DNA from: a bacterium
GTDB lineage: Bacteria > Patescibacteria > JAEDAM01 > Absconditabacterales > Absconditicoccaceae
Length of the DNA stretch: 15,269 nt
Direction: 5' to 3'
Assembly: GCA_030528665.1 (NCBI GenBank)
Contig: JAUMYK010000025.1
Location: 1 to 15,269, forward strand
Shown here: positions 14,622 through 15,269 of the stretch, piece after piece
Position numbering within the stretch: the stretch's first letter is position 1
How the letters are laid out: the number at the start of each line of letters is the position of its first letter
Notes under the pieces: generated by a model
What the model was told of the DNA's origin: nothing
The model's input: the letters and a program-made list of their open reading frames with translations, nothing else
The model's database searches: none
Translations under genes and position numbers: made by a program

Positions 14622-15269
14622 CTAAAATAATTCTTGTTCTGGAGTTTGACTTTCTGTTGATTTCTCTGGTGCTTTTGTATTTTTGTTTTTCTCATTGGTA
14701 GCGGTCATATCAATAATTTTATCTTCCAAATCTGCTTCGGCGATCGCTCATTGGTCGTTATCAGGATAATCTACTTGATCAAAATTCTCATCTTGGAGCA
14801 CTCCTTGATCTGCAATGACTGCTTTCTGCATCTCTACACTCAGAGGAGCAAACTTGGAGAGGAGGAGTTTGATTACGGTTTTGGTAGCCATTTCATCAAA
14901 CTTGTCTTTCCAAAGTCCGCTTTGGTATTTTTTGTAGCTTGCTGAATAAAGATTTGCATGCCTCTCAATATCAGATTTTGTCATGTAAAGCACTTTCTCA
15001 AAACCATTCAAAAGCCTGAAGTATGAGGCATAACCAATCACTACATCAGATTTTTTTGCTTTCCAATCAAAAATAAATCAAGTCAAAGGATTCTCCTCAA
15101 TGAGTTGTCCTTCATAAATTGGAGTTGCTGAAATGGTTTGGAATTGTCAACTTCTCAATGCGAGTTGAATAAAGCCCTTATATCCCATTTGAAACTGTGC
15201 CTCATACACTCAATTCTTGTTTTTATATGGAACAATGTAGGCAAAGCCTAAATTCTGATTGATTGGCAG
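14622..15269 (-). CDS. recT: RecT family single-strand annealing protein (5' partial), UGA=Gly
   Basis: The gene enters at the window edge (start codon outside) and ends with UAG 14622-14624, giving about 215 residues. The visible part, NLGFAYIVPY, QMGYKGFIQLALRSGQF, GYASYFRLLNGFEK, and SGLWKDKFDEMATKTVIKLL ... LSVEMQKA, is the diagnostic core of RecT annealases. Four UGA codons are in frame: KN-G-VYE, RS-G-QFQ (15147-15149), PLT-G-FIF (15078-15080) and DQ-G-AIA. RecT anneals complementary single strands and drives phage recombination together with the exonuclease encoded next. The C-terminal tail (Lys/Asn/Thr/Pro/Glu-rich) is disordered, usual for the family. Confidence 0.95.

Noticed and set aside
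594..15269. UGA as tryptophan (code 4, Mycoplasma-like)
   Set aside because: UGA columns fall at conserved glycines (PCQGFS, LTG, STGLEDKNG, VAGLSAEEF) while Trp positions use UGG.
594..15269. Widespread sequencing errors or pseudogenes causing the broken ORFs
   Set aside because: All breaks are UGA in the correct frame with no frameshifts, and many lie at conserved glycines; random decay would also give UAA, UAG and indels.
1..15269. CRISPR array, tRNA, rRNA, insertion sequence or integrase
   Set aside because: No regularly spaced repeats, cloverleaf, rRNA segments, transposase or integrase motifs were seen on either strand.

Overview
This 15.3 kb window is best read as part of a long-tailed (siphovirus-like) phage or prophage genome that uses UGA as glycine, the code of the candidate phyla Absconditabacteria (SR1) and Gracilibacteria. 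Under the standard code the minus strand looks like short broken ORFs. When UGA is read through as Gly the fragments join into 20 tightly packed minus-strand genes. UGA falls where conserved glycines are expected: PCQ-G-FS of a cytosine methyltransferase, VA-G-LSAEEF of the tape measure core, ST-G-LEDKNG of a YopX-family protein, and LT-G and RS-G-Q of RecT. Trp stays UGG, and every gene ends in UAA or UAG.

Transcription of the main block runs right to left. The right half (15269 to 7305) is an early/replication-accessory operon: recT (5'-truncated by the window), a PD-(D/E)XK exonuclease, an SMC/RecF-like ATPase, a YubB/Api92-like protein, a 27-aa micropeptide, a 62-aa protein, a Dcm-type C5 methyltransferase, a run of small unassigned phage proteins (one YopX family), and two small membrane proteins, the last a superinfection-immunity protein with two SHOCT-like tails. 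A strong hairpin terminator (about 7248-7294) closes this unit.

The left half is a tail module: a promoter (about 7131-7158), a 1257-aa tape measure protein (3326-7099), a 515-bp AT-rich gene-poor gap (2811-3325), an 86-aa one-helix membrane protein, a distal tail protein, and a tail hub/Tal-like protein ending at 594, followed by a terminator. A 52-aa gene then runs to 227. It meets the 3' end of a plus-strand gene (ending at 137), with back-to-back terminators between them.

The recombination genes (RecT, nuclease, ATPase) plausibly handle DNA ends, the methyltransferase protects phage DNA, the immunity proteins block competing phages, and the tail genes build a tail of roughly 190 nm. Less ordinary signals are: a recurring C(A/T)G + U-rich leader element 26-32 nt before at least eight start codons; general lack of Shine-Dalgarno sites; UGA at codon 2 or 3 of several genes; a plus-strand promoter-terminator pair that could make a small RNA; and paired A/T palindromes in the non-coding gap. 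No integrase, tRNA, capsid, terminase or lysis gene was recognised, so lytic phage versus prophage cannot be decided here.
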